This document shows, in pieces, positions 16,810 through 26,379 of a DNA stretch of 39,335 bases (the stretch's first letter is position 1; each line of letters begins with the position of its first letter). This stretch comes from Frateuria sp. Soil773. Lineage in GTDB: Bacteria > Pseudomonadota > Gammaproteobacteria > Xanthomonadales > Rhodanobacteraceae. The translations under genes and the position numbers were made by a program. The notes under the pieces are model-generated. The model searched no databases and was not told the origin of the DNA. It worked only from the letters and a program-made list of their open reading frames with translations. The DNA is taken from the NCBI RefSeq assembly GCF_001428405.1, contig NZ_LMSL01000016.1, positions 14,470-53,804 of the forward strand, in the 5' to 3' direction.

Positions 16810-17085
16810 TCAGCGCGGCAGCGGCGGCGGCCCGACGCGCGGCCTGCGCGGCCTCGCCAGCACCACGAACCAGCCGAACGGGCCGAGCACCAGCGCCCAG
16901 ACGATGCCTTCGGCGAGGCGCCCGCGCCAGGCGCCGAGCACCGCCCCGACCAGCACGAACGCCAGGCTCCACCAGAACAGCGCCCCCCACGGCACCATCG
17001 CCATGAGGTTGAAGAACACCCGCCAGAACGCGCCGGGGGCGTCGGGATCGACGCCTTGCAGGGCCCTGGCGAGCAAGGTGTCCAT
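16810..17085 (-). CDS. Hypothetical small membrane protein
   Basis: 91 aa with two predicted transmembrane helices, FFNLMAMVPWGALFWWSLAFVLVGAVLGAW and GIVWALVLGPFGWFVVLA, joined by a short basic loop (RGRLAEG). The C-terminus is Arg/Pro rich. No family is recognised with confidence. It sits between gltX and zur on the same strand, 36 bp after the gltX stop, which suggests co-transcription. Codon use is normal for the region, supporting a real gene. Confidence 0.7.
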   Translation of the reverse strand: MDTLLARALQGVDPDAPGAFWRVFFNLMAMVPWGALFWWSLAFVLVGAVLGAWRGRLAEGIVWALVLGPFGWFVVLARPRRPRVGPPPLPR

Positions 17086-17121
17086 CCCGGCCTCAGCGTG
17101 CCGCCGCGCCGGCCGCGTCCA

Positions 17122-18537
17122 TCAGCCCTGCGCCCGCGCCATCGCGTCGTCGATGCGCCTGAGCGCCTCGTCGCGGCCGGCCAGGTAGATGGTGTGGTCG
17201 ATGGACGGCGAGACCTGGGTGCCGGTCATCGCCACGCGCAGCGGCTGGGCGATCTTGCCCATGCCCAGCCCGAGCTTCGCGGCGATCTGCTCGATCGCCT
17301 GGTGGATCGGCTCGGGCTTCCACTCGCACCCGGCCAGCAGCGCCTTCGCCTCGCCCAGCACCGCGACGGCGCTGTCGTTGCGCAGGTGCTTGGCGACCGC
17401 CTTGTCGTCCCACTCGGCGATCGGGCCGTACCAGACCTTCGCGCGCTCGGCCATTTCCTTGAGCGTGTGCACGCGGTCGCGCAGCGCCACGATCACGTCG
17501 GCGGGCTGCGGCCCCTTCGAGAAGTCGATGCCGGCGCGTTGCAGGTGCCATTCGAATTCCGGCGCCAGCGCCTGCGGGTCCTCGCTCTTGAGGTAGTGCT
17601 GGTTGAGCCAGCCGAGCTTCTCGGTGTCGAAGCGCGAGGCGGCTTTGTTGACGTCGGCGACGTCGAACAGGCGGATCATCTCCTCGCGCGAGAAGATCTC
17701 CTGGTCGCCGTGCGACCAGCCCAGCCGCACCAGGTAGTTGAGGATCGCATGCGGCAGGTAGCCCTCCTCGCGGTACTCCATCACGCTGACCGAGTTGGTG
17801 CGCTTGGAGAGCTTCTTGCCCTCCTTGTCCAGGATCATCGGCAGGTGCGCGAATTCCGGCACGGGCTTGCCGAGGGCCTTGTAGATGTTGATCTGGCGCG
17901 GCGTGTTGTTGACGTGGTCGTCGCCGCGGATCACCTCGGTGATGCCCATGTCGATGTCGTCCACCACCACGGCGAAGTTGTAGGTGGGCCAGCCGTCAGA
18001 GCGGAAGATCACCAGGTCGTCCAGCTCGGCGTTGGCCCATTCCACCCGGCCCTTCACCTTGTCCTCGAACACCACCGAGCCTTCCAGCGGGTTCTTGAAG
18101 CGGATCACCCGGTTCGGATCGTCGCGGCGGGCCTCATGGAAGCCGGGCTCGTTGCGGTCGCGGTAATAGCCGTTGTAGCGGGGCTTCTCGCCCTTCGCCA
18201 TGGCGGCCTCGCGCATCGCCTCGATCTCTTCCTTGCTCTCGTAGGCGTAGTAGGCCTTGCCGGCCTTCAGCAGCTCGTCGGCCACCTGCCTGTAGCGTTC
18301 CAGCCGGTGCGTCTGGTAGACCGGCGCTTCGTCGGCGCTCAGGTCGAGCCACTGCATCGCGTCGAGGATCGCCTGCACCGCCTCGTCCGTGGAACGCTCG
18401 CGGTCGGTATCCTCGATGCGCAGCACGAACTGGCCGCCGCGGCGGCGCGCCTCCAGCCAGCAGTAGAGCGCGGTGCGCGCGCCGCCGATGTGCAGGAAGC
18501 CGGTGGGGCTGGGAGCGAAGCGGGTACGGACGGTCAT
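17122..18537 (-). CDS. gltX: Glutamate--tRNA ligase
   Basis: 471 aa, a class I synthetase charging tRNA-Glu. The HIGH-equivalent is [11 protein letters not shown] (HIGG at 16-19) after the signature RFAPSPTG. The second ATP-site motif is KKLSKRTNS (KLSKR at 242-246). The catalytic core also shows [19 protein letters not shown] and the C-terminal anticodon-binding helical bundle. Length matches bacterial GluRS. Its start is only 23 bp from the divergent outer-membrane protein gene, so its promoter must lie within that gene's 5' end (see 18568-18573). Confidence 0.97.
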   Translation of the reverse strand: MTVRTRFAPSPTGFLHIGGARTALYCWLEARRRGGQFVLRIEDTDRERSTDEAVQAILDAMQWLDLSADEAPVYQTHRLERYRQVADELLKAGKAYYAYESKEEIEAMREAAMAKGEKPRYNGYYRDRNEPGFHEARRDDPNRVIRFKNPLEGSVVFEDKVKGRVEWANAELDDLVIFRSDGWPTYNFAVVVDDIDMGITEVIRGDDHVNNTPRQINIYKALGKPVPEFAHLPMILDKEGKKLSKRTNSVSVMEYREEGYLPHAILNYLVRLGWSHGDQEIFSREEMIRLFDVADVNKAASRFDTEKLGWLNQHYLKSEDPQALAPEFEWHLQRAGIDFSKGPQPADVIVALRDRVHTLKEMAERAKVWYGPIAEWDDKAVAKHLRNDSAVAVLGEAKALLAGCEWKPEPIHQAIEQIAAKLGLGMGKIAQPLRVAMTGTQVSPSIDHTIYLAGRDEALRRIDDAMARAQG

Positions 18538-18560
18538 GGGATTCTTTCGGGAGGCGGCAA

Positions 18561-19352
18561 ATGGCGGATTTTAGCCGATACCACCGGCGCAGGCCGTGGT
18601 CGCTCGCGCTGCCGGGGCTGCTGGCGCTGGGCGCGGCGGCGGCGGCGCGGGCCGACGGCCCCGGCTACGACCGGCCCGGGCTGGGCTTTTCGCCGACCGT
18701 GCTGGCCCCGGGTACGGTCGCCTTCGAGCAGGGTCTGCCCGACTGGAGCCGCGACCGGCAGGACGGCGCCAGCCAGTCGCAATACGCCTTCGACAGCCTG
18801 CTGCGCATCGGCCTGGGCCATGCGCTGGAACTCCAGCTCGGCGGCTCCCCGTACAACCGTTTGTACCAGCACGGCGCCGGGCCCGACCGGACCAGCCACG
18901 GCCGCGGCGACAGCAGCGCTGGGCTCAAGCTCGCCCTGCCCTCGGCGGACCCGGCGCTGCAATGGGGCCTGCTGGGCAGCGTGGAATTCACCGACGGCGC
19001 GCGCGATTTCCGCAACGCGCAGCGGCAGTACCTGCTCGGCGTCGACGTCAACCTGCAACTGGACGAACGCAACGGCATCGCCGCCTACCTGGAACAACTC
19101 CGCCAAGGCGGGCACGGCGGCGGCACCCTCGCCTTAAGCGACAGCTTCGCGGTGACGTCCGCCCTGGCGCTCTATGCCGAAGCCGCGTGGCAGCACGTGC
19201 CGGCCGGAGGCAGCGGCACCCTCGCCGGCGCGGGCGTGGCCTGGCAGCCCACCGGGCACCTGCAGCTCGACGGCAGCTTCCGCCGGCGCCTGGGCGGGCG
19301 GATTCCCGAGTGGTCGGCCGGCCTGGGGCTGTCCGTATACTTCGGGCAGTGA
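18561..19352 (+). CDS. Putative outer-membrane beta-barrel protein (MetA phenol-degradation-like transporter family)
   Basis: 263 aa. A signal peptide of about 31 residues ([23 protein letters not shown]) precedes a mature region of alternating short amphipathic strands: [126 protein letters not shown]. The last residues (SVYFGQ) resemble a barrel-insertion end. The pattern fits the transporter/MetA-pathway outer-membrane family. Function and substrate are unknown. GGGAGG at seven bases fixes the start, which is unusually close to the gltX start. Confidence 0.75.
   Translation: MADFSRYHRRRPWSLALPGLLALGAAAAARADGPGYDRPGLGFSPTVLAPGTVAFEQGLPDWSRDRQDGASQSQYAFDSLLRIGLGHALELQLGGSPYNRLYQHGAGPDRTSHGRGDSSAGLKLALPSADPALQWGLLGSVEFTDGARDFRNAQRQYLLGVDVNLQLDERNGIAAYLEQLRQGGHGGGTLALSDSFAVTSALALYAEAAWQHVPAGGSGTLAGAGVAWQPTGHLQLDGSFRRRLGGRIPEWSAGLGLSVYFGQ
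18568..18573 (-). promoter_or_regulatory. -10-like element of gltX inside the divergent gene
   Basis: On the minus strand this reads TAAAAT, giving a predicted start site about 24 bases before the gltX ATG. It overlaps codons 3-5 of the outer-membrane protein gene, so transcription of the two genes would interfere. Confidence 0.45.
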
Positions 19353-19386
19353 GCACCGGCCCGCGGCGACCGGCCGCGGCCATCGC

Positions 19387-19689
19387 TCAGTCCGGCCACC
19401 CCGCGCACTGCCAGCCCCGGCAGACGAATACGTTCGGATCGCTGCGCACCGGGCCCAGCGACAGGTAACCGGACGACAGCGGCCGCCACTGGATCGCCGG
19501 CAGCTCGCCGCCGGCATCGAAGTGCGGTTCCTTCGGCTCGACCGGCGCCTTCACCAGCACGAACTTCACGTCGAACAACGGGCGGTGCGACGCCCGGCCC
19601 TCGGTGCCGCCGGCCGACGGCGAATCCTGCACGGAGGCCGCCGCCAGCGGGGCGCATGCCAGCAACAGGCCGACCAAGAGAGGCTTCAT
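19387..19689 (-). CDS. Hypothetical exported protein
   Basis: 100 aa. MKPLLVGLLLACAPLAAA is a clear Sec signal peptide with an Ala-x-Ala-like cleavage site. The mature part is short and contains LFDVKFVLVKAPVEPKEPHF and ends with FVCRGWQCAGWPD; two cysteines four residues apart (C-R-G-W-Q-C) could form a disulfide or bind metal in the periplasm. The family is not recognised. It converges with the outer-membrane gene and is followed upstream by the DUF4399 gene on the same strand. Confidence 0.7.
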   Translation of the reverse strand: MKPLLVGLLLACAPLAAASVQDSPSAGGTEGRASHRPLFDVKFVLVKAPVEPKEPHFDAGGELPAIQWRPLSSGYLSLGPVRSDPNVFVCRGWQCAGWPD

Positions 19690-19744
19690 GGCATCGCTCC
19701 CGATGACGGTTGCCGCCGCGGCGGCGACGATTCATCTTACGCGC

Positions 19745-20179
19745 TTACTTCACGTGGACGGTGATCCGCTTCGACACCACCGGCGGATCGAACGGCACGT
19801 GGTTGGCGTCGCCCAGTTCGAGCTGCAGCGTGTGCGTGCCCGGCTCGAGCTTGATCGTGGTCTCGGTCTGCCCGCCGCCGAAATGGATGTGCGTTGCATC
19901 CTTCGGAATCGGCTGGCCGGCGGCCGGCAGGTCCTTCACGTCCACCAGCAGGTGGTGGTGCCCGGTGTGTTCCTTCGCCACGCCGGCCGGCGCCACGCCC
20001 ATGCCCTTGAGCCCGAAGCGGACGGTGACGTCGCGGCCCACGGTGGCGCCGTCCTTCGGCGCGATGATGTAGACCTCGGCGCCGGCGGGCGCCTTGGTGA
20101 CCGGCAGGCCCGGCGCGTCGGCGGCGATCGCGCCGGCGCCGGCGGTGGACAGTGCGAGGGCGAGCAGGATGCGTTTCAT
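19745..20179 (-). CDS. DUF4399 domain exported protein
   Basis: 144 aa. ATG 20179 is preferred because GGAG lies eight bases before it; the ATG two codons earlier is too close to that site. A signal peptide MKRILLALALSTAGAGAIAA leads to the mature DUF4399 domain: VYIIAPKDGATVGRDVTVRFGLKGMGVAPAG, GHHHLLVDVKDLP, THIHFGGGQTETTIKLEPGTHTLQLELGD. The GHHHLL and THIHFG histidines are conserved in the family and could bind metal. Homologs are sometimes mislabelled rod-shape proteins, which the sequence does not support. Periplasmic role unknown. It is divergent from the glycosyltransferase gene. Confidence 0.88.
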   Translation of the reverse strand: MKRILLALALSTAGAGAIAADAPGLPVTKAPAGAEVYIIAPKDGATVGRDVTVRFGLKGMGVAPAGVAKEHTGHHHLLVDVKDLPAAGQPIPKDATHIHFGGGQTETTIKLEPGTHTLQLELGDANHVPFDPPVVSKRITVHVK

Positions 20180-20325
20180 GGACATGGCTCCGCGGTGACG
20201 AGAGGCCCCAGTGTAACCATCCCCACCGCGGCCCGGGGCGGCCGCTGTCATGTCCTGGTCACGCCGGTGCCACTGCGGCGCAACCGCGCGCTTCGATGCT
20301 GTGCCGGGCCAGCACAGGTAGCGCC

Positions 20326-21486
20326 ATGCGCATCGGCATCGTCAGCGAAACCTATCCACCGGAGATCAACGGCGTCGCCCTGACCGTGCACGGCCTCGCC
20401 GCCGGCCTCGCTGCGCGCGGCCACACCATCGACCTGGTCCGGCCGCGCCAGCCGTCGCCGCATGCCGACGAACCCGGCATCGTCGCGCTGGAAGTGCGCG
20501 GCGCGGCGCTGCCGCGCTATCCGGGCCTGCGCTTCGGCCTGCCGGCCGGGCGCAGCCTGCGCGAGCGCTGGACGCGCCTGCGCCCCGACGCCGTCTACGT
20601 CGCCACCGAAGGCCCGCTCGGCTGGTCCGCGCTGCGCGCGGCGAACCGGCTCGGCATCCCGGCGGCGACCGGCTTCCACACCCGCTTCGACGCCTATGCC
20701 GACCACTACGGCGTGGGTTTCCTCACGCCGGCGGTGCGCGGCTATCTGCGCCGCTTCCATCGCCGCGCCGCCACCACCCTGGTGCCCACCGACGCGCTTG
20801 CGCACGAGCTGCGCCGGCTCGGCGTGGACAGCGCGCGCCTGCTGCGCCGGGCGGTGGACACCGTGCTGTTCCATCCGCGCCGTCGCGACGCCGCCCTGCG
20901 CGCGCAATGGGGCGCGGACGGCAACACGCCGGTGCTGCTGTACGTCGGCCGCATCGCCGCGGAGAAGAACCTGCAACTGGCGGTGGAGGCGTTTCGCGCC
21001 GTCCAGCGGCAAGTGCCGGGCGCGCGCTACGTGTGGGTCGGCGACGGCCCCGCGCGCGCCGCACTGCGCGAGACGAACCCCGACTTCATCTTCGCCGGCG
21101 TGCAGCGCGGCGAATCGCTGGCGCGGCACTACGCCAGCGCCGACCTGTTCCCGTTCCCCAGCCTCAGCGAGACCTTCGGCAACGTGATCCTGGAGGCACT
21201 CGCCGCCGGCCTGCCGGTGGTGGCCTACGAGGAAGGCGCCGCGCGCGATCACCTCGACGACGGCCGCAACGGCTACCGCATCGGGGCCGGCCAGGCGCAG
21301 GCGTTCGTCGACGCGACGGCGACGCTGGCTGGCAACCCCACCCTGATCCGCCACATGGGCCGCGCCGCGCACGCCAGCATGGCGCGGTTGTCGCCGGACG
21401 CGGTGATCCGCGAATTCGAAAGCCTGCTGCGCGAACTGGCCGAGGAGGACCGCCATGAGCACCATGCCACCGCTGCCCACGCCTGA
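20326..21486 (+). CDS. GT4-family glycosyltransferase
   Basis: 386 aa with a GT-B fold. The N-terminal Rossmann half begins MRIGIVSETYPPEINGVALTVHGLAAGL, the glycine-rich acceptor side of family GT4. The C-terminal half has VLLYVGRIAAEKNLQLAVEAFRAV, YVWVGDGPARAAL and the E-x7-E donor motif in PSLSETFGNVILEALAAGLPVV. It resembles the MgtA/PimB-type enzymes that transfer mannose or glucose to diacylglycerol or phosphatidylinositol-like lipids (inference on substrate). The PAP2 gene overlaps its end by 32 bp, so the pair is an operon likely to act on a lipid-linked substrate. The start follows AGGT at eight bases. Confidence 0.92.
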   Translation: MRIGIVSETYPPEINGVALTVHGLAAGLAARGHTIDLVRPRQPSPHADEPGIVALEVRGAALPRYPGLRFGLPAGRSLRERWTRLRPDAVYVATEGPLGWSALRAANRLGIPAATGFHTRFDAYADHYGVGFLTPAVRGYLRRFHRRAATTLVPTDALAHELRRLGVDSARLLRRAVDTVLFHPRRRDAALRAQWGADGNTPVLLYVGRIAAEKNLQLAVEAFRAVQRQVPGARYVWVGDGPARAALRETNPDFIFAGVQRGESLARHYASADLFPFPSLSETFGNVILEALAAGLPVVAYEEGAARDHLDDGRNGYRIGAGQAQAFVDATATLAGNPTLIRHMGRAAHASMARLSPDAVIREFESLLRELAEEDRHEHHATAAHA

Positions 21487-22045
21487 GCTGCCGCTGGGCC
21501 CGCGCTTCGCCTTCGACCGGCGCATGTGCGTCGCCGCCAACCGCTGGGGCGCGCGGCGCGCGGTCGGCGTGTTCTTCGGCGCGGTCAGCCGGCTCGGCGA
21601 CGGCGTGTTCTGGTACGCGCTGATGCTCGCGCTGGTGTCGTTCGACGGCTGGCGCGGCCTCGCCGCCGCCGCGCACATGGCCGCCACCGGGCTCGCCGCG
21701 CTGCTGCTGTACCGCCTGCTCAAGCGCTGGACGCGCCGGCCGCGGCCGTATCGCGCCTGCCCCGGCGTGATCGCCCACGTGCCGCCGCTGGACGAGTTCA
21801 GCTTTCCCTCCGGACACACCTTGCAGGCGGTGAGCTTCACCCTCGTCGCGCTGGCCTGGTATCCGCTGCTGGCGCCGCTGCTGCTGGGCTTCACCGCGCT
21901 GGTCGCGGCGTCGCGGGTGATCCTCGGGCTGCACTATCCGAGCGACGTGCTCGCCGCGATCGCCATCGGGGGCGGGCTCGGCACGTTGTCGCTGTGGCTG
22001 GCGCGCGTGTCCGTGCTGCATGGCTGGGTCGGCCTGGGAGTCTGA
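21455..22045 (+). CDS. PAP2-family membrane phosphatase
   Basis: 196 aa with about five transmembrane helices. The three phosphatase motifs are complete: K90-x6-R97-P98 (KRWTRRPRP), PSGH at 118-121, and S153-R154-x5-H160-x3-D164 (SRVILGLHYPSD). Such enzymes dephosphorylate phosphatidic acid, undecaprenyl pyrophosphate or lipid phosphates at the outer face of the inner membrane. Overlap with the upstream glycosyltransferase suggests that one prepares or recycles the lipid acceptor for the other. Confidence 0.92.
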   Translation: MSTMPPLPTPELPLGPRFAFDRRMCVAANRWGARRAVGVFFGAVSRLGDGVFWYALMLALVSFDGWRGLAAAAHMAATGLAALLLYRLLKRWTRRPRPYRACPGVIAHVPPLDEFSFPSGHTLQAVSFTLVALAWYPLLAPLLLGFTALVAASRVILGLHYPSDVLAAIAIGGGLGTLSLWLARVSVLHGWVGLGV

Positions 22046-22080
22046 TCCGGTCATTGCTGCACGGGCGGGAGGGCGCCTCT

Positions 22081-22165
22081 CGACAGCCGAAAAGGTTGGT
22101 CGGTCATCCGGCGTCGCTGCATCCAAAGGCACTGGATCCCGGCTTTCGCCGGGATGACGACGGTT
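22081..22165. repeat. Degenerate copy of the dispersed palindromic repeat
   Basis: Begins with CGACAGCCGAAAAGGTTGG and ends with the strong hairpin ATCCCGGC-TTTC-GCCGGGAT followed by GACG, as in the second arm of the 140-bp array units. It lies 40 bp after the PAP2 stop and may terminate that operon. Confidence 0.65.
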
Positions 22166-22247
22166 CCGGAGGGATCGGGCGAATTCGGAAAAGCCTCGCG
22201 CTGAGCAGTTTCTGCGCACGCCGTCGCGACATGCTTTGCGATCAGGC

Positions 22248-22431
22248 GGATAGGACACCTATCCACAGGCTTTGCCCAGCCGGTTCCACAATCGCTGTGG
22301 AAAACCGCGCATCCGTCGCGCGCCTCCTGCGCAAAATTCCGTCAGCGCGTGCCAAGTGATTGTCGGCAAAGCGCGGCACGCGCTTTTTCCACAGGCTTAT
22401 CCGGAAGGCATCCACACCGGCTGTGGAAAAC
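22248..22431. other. Duplicated 45-bp element with DnaA-box-like sites and hairpins
   Basis: Two elements with identical spacing, at 22261-22305 and 22387-22431. Each contains WTCCACAGGCTT, then a second (T/A)TCCACA 20 bases on, five bases, and TGTGGAAAAC in the opposite orientation. Near-consensus nine-mers are CTATCCACA (22259), GGTTCCACA (22282), TGTGGAAAA (22296 and 22422), TTTTCCACA (22385) and GCATCCACA (22408). Palindromes TTCCACA-ATCGC-TGTGGAA and TCCACA-CCGGC-TGTGGA result. Between the copies lies GCGCGTGCC...GGCACGCGC followed by TTTTT. Perfect hairpin GGATAGG-ACA-CCTATCC precedes copy 1. No open reading frame of interest is present. Confidence 0.6.
22345..22388 (+). terminator. Candidate intrinsic terminator between the two 45-bp elements
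   Basis: A 9-bp perfect stem GCGCGTGCC/GGCACGCGC with a 21-base loop is followed directly by TTTTT, a rare U tract in this GC-rich window. It could end transcripts from the glycosyltransferase/PAP2 operon or a short RNA started inside the region. Confidence 0.4.
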
Positions 22432-22444
22432 GTTGCTGCGGAAA

Positions 22445-22474
22445 CGACGATGCCGCCCGGAGGCGGCATCGTCG
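22445..22474. terminator. Terminator of accD
   Basis: A perfect 13-bp stem CGACGATGCCGCC/GGCGGCATCGTCG with a four-base loop, 21 bases after the accD stop on the minus strand and followed there by TTTCC. Confidence 0.8.
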
Positions 22475-22495
22475 TGCAGCGAGCGTGCGAGCGGC

Positions 22496-23365
<870 letters not shown>

Positions 23366-23426
23366 AGCGGTACCTCTGGACAAGCGGCCATTCTACCCGA
23401 GAAGCCCGGCCGCTCTCGCCCGGGAG

Positions 23427-24065
23427 GGGCATTCAGGCGAACCCTGGAATCCGGCGCCTCTGCGTTTCGATGGCCCGAAGTCGCTGGATCCCGGCCTTCG
23501 CCGGGATGACGAGCGGAACGGAACCGGCTGGCGAATGCAGGCACCTGCCTCACCCGACAAAGCGTCATTCCAGCGAAGGCTGGAATCCAGCGCCTCTGCA
23601 CTTCGATGGGCCTGGAGTCACTGGATTCCGGCCTTCGCCGGGATGACGGGCAGGAATGGAACCGGCTGGCGGATGCAGGCACCCCGGCCCCACCCTACAA
23701 AGCGTCATTCCAGCGCATGCTGGAATCCAGCGCCTCTGCACTTCGATGGGCCTGGAGTCACTGGATCCCGGCCTTCGCCGGGATGACGGGCAGGAACGGA
23801 ACCGGCTGGCGGATGCAGGCACCCCGGCCCCACCCGACAAAGCGTCATTCCAGCGAAGGCTGGAATCCAGCGCCTCTGCGCTTCGATGGGCCCGAAGTCA
23901 CTGGATCCCGGCCTTCGCCGGGATGACGGGCAGGAACGGAACCGGTTGGCGGATGCAGGCACCCAGGCCCCACCCTACAAAGCGTCATTCCAGCGAAGGC
24001 TGGAATCCAGCGCCTCTGCGCTTCGATGGCCCGAAGTCGCTGGATCCCGGCCTTCGCCGGGACGG
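23427..24065. repeat. Tandem array of 140-bp repeats, five copies
   Basis: Units start at 23427 (diverged, 136 bp), 23563, 23703, 23843 and 23983 (cut off near 24062); the spacing is exactly 140 bp between the last four. Each unit holds two hairpins, ATTCCAGC-GAAG-GCTGGAAT and ATCCCGGC-CTTC-GCCGGGAT, which are imperfect inverted copies of each other, then a 54-bp spacer containing GGAACCGGCTGGCGGATGCA. In unit 23703 the first hairpin's loop is GCAT instead of GAAG while the stem stays perfect. All six frames stay partly open, creating false repeat-encoded proteins. It fills the space between trpA and accD. Confidence 0.92.
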
Positions 24066-24095
24066 CGTGGAAGCGGAGGCGTCTCGCCGCCGGCC

Positions 24096-24932
24096 TCAGC
24101 GTGCGTCGAGCGCTGCGCGGATCGGCGGGAGGAAGGCCTGTACCCGCTCGGCGATCTCCGCTTCCGATGCGGCGCCGTCCAGCCGTTCCACCAGCGCGCT
24201 GCCGATCACCACCGCGTCGGCGAAGCCCGCGATGGCCTTGGCGCTCTGCGCGTCGCGCACGCCGAAGCCCACCGCCACCGGCGCGGCCGAACGCCCGCGC
24301 AGCTCGGCCACGCGCGCGGCGATGTCCGTGGTGCTGAGCCGCGCCGCGCCGGTGATGCCGGCGAACGACACGTAGTAGAGGAAACCCTCGGCCGCCTCGC
24401 ACAGCTTCGCCAGGCGTTCGGGCGCCGTCGTCGGCGCGGCGAGCAGGATCTGCCGCAGGCCCGCCGCGCGCAGCGGCGCCAGCACGGCCGATTCCTCCAG
24501 CGGGCAGTCCACCACCAGCACGCCGTCCACGCCGGCCGCCACCGCCTCGCCGGCGAAGCGTTCGTAGCCGTGGATCTCGATCGGGTTGAGGTAGCCCATC
24601 AGCACCACCGGCGTCTGCGTGTCGCGCTGGCGGAACCCGGCGACCCAGCCCAGCACGTCGCCCAGCCCGACGCCCCGGGCGATGGCGCGCTCGCTGGCGT
24701 GCTGGATCACCGGGCCGTCGGCCATCGGATCGGAGAACGGCACGCCCAGCTCGATCAGGTCGGCGCCCGCCGCCACCAGGGCGTGCATCAGTGCCACCGC
24801 GTGGTCCGGCGACGGATCGCCCGCGGTGACGAACGGGATCAGGCCGGTGCGGTTGGCGGCCTTGAGCTGGGCGAAGCGGGCGTCAATGCGTTGGGAGCCG
24901 GGATTCGGGATTCGGAATTGGGGATTCGACAT
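24096..24932 (-). CDS. trpA: Tryptophan synthase alpha chain
   Basis: 278 aa. It cleaves indole-3-glycerol phosphate to indole, which is channelled to TrpB. Catalytic residues are E61 (LIELGVPFSDP) and D72 (MADGPV), corresponding to E49 and D60 of the Salmonella enzyme, with the phosphate site VGFGV and VIGSALVE near the C-terminus. The offset of 12 shows that the protein has about 12 extra N-terminal residues. These (NPQFRIPNPGS) are encoded by the left arm of a 30-bp inverted repeat, which also supplies the ATG. No other ATG or GTG is available near the ancestral start (about Q-R-I-D-A-R-F). It is separated from trpB by 132 bp. Confidence 0.96.
   Translation of the reverse strand: MSNPQFRIPNPGSQRIDARFAQLKAANRTGLIPFVTAGDPSPDHAVALMHALVAAGADLIELGVPFSDPMADGPVIQHASERAIARGVGLGDVLGWVAGFRQRDTQTPVVLMGYLNPIEIHGYERFAGEAVAAGVDGVLVVDCPLEESAVLAPLRAAGLRQILLAAPTTAPERLAKLCEAAEGFLYYVSFAGITGAARLSTTDIAARVAELRGRSAAPVAVGFGVRDAQSAKAIAGFADAVVIGSALVERLDGAASEAEIAERVQAFLPPIRAALDAR
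24899..24928. repeat. Left arm of 30-bp inverted repeat, inside trpA 5' end
   Basis: Contains GGGATTCGGGATTCGGAATT and is an exact reverse complement of 25032-25061. Such GGGATTCGG-type repeats are common in Xanthomonadales genomes. It contributes codons of TrpA and ends two bases before the ATG (on the minus strand). Confidence 0.9.
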
Positions 24933-25031
24933 GATGCGTTTACTCGAATGGGAAATGGATGGCCGGCGATGGGAAGGCGAAAGCCTCGAGCTTGCGCGGA
25001 ACGCGTCCACAGCGAGGTCGCCCGCTTTTGC

Positions 25032-25061
25032 CGAATCCCCAATTCCGAATCCCGAATCCCG
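25032..25061. repeat. Right arm of the 30-bp inverted repeat, just after trpB
   Basis: Perfect reverse complement of 24899-24928, with a 103-base loop between the arms; it begins three bases after the trpB stop codon. The trpB-trpA message can fold into a long hairpin that sequesters the trpA start. Confidence 0.9.
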
Positions 25062-25064
25062 CTC

Positions 25065-26276
<1,212 letters not shown>

Positions 26277-26359
26277 GGGAGTCTCTCGTGGGTATCGCAG
26301 AAGGCCTCACACCTTAGTGCCAGCAAGCCCCAGGGAAAAGCGAAAAATCCGAAGCCTCA

Positions 26360-26376
26360 TGTGAGCTAGACTCACA
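26360..26376. promoter_or_regulatory. LysR-type operator between trpB and the LysR gene
   Basis: The perfect palindrome TGTGAG-CTAGA-CTCACA contains the T-N11-A core TGAG-N5-CTCA. It lies three bases before the LysR ATG and about 84 bp from the trpB start, overlapping the -10-like TAGACT of the LysR gene. Binding there would repress the regulator gene; activation of trpB would need a second, weaker site not identified here. Confidence 0.65.
26367..26372 (+). promoter_or_regulatory. -10-like element of the trpB-linked LysR gene; predicted leaderless start
   Basis: TAGACT followed by seven bases and the ATG at 26380. No ribosome-binding site precedes the ATG. It lies within the palindrome at 26360-26376. 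Confidence 0.35.
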
Positions 26377-26379
26377 ACC

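Noticed and set aside
19745-20179. Rod-shape-determining protein RodA
   Set aside because: The protein is a short exported DUF4399 domain without the ten transmembrane helices of RodA.
22248-22431. Chromosomal origin oriC
   Set aside because: No dnaA, dnaN, rpmH, gidA or AT-rich unwinding region is adjacent; only the DnaA-box-like cluster is present.
23427-24065. CRISPR array
   Set aside because: The units are 140 bp with near-identical spacers and internal palindromes, and no cas genes are nearby; this is a REP-type tandem repeat.
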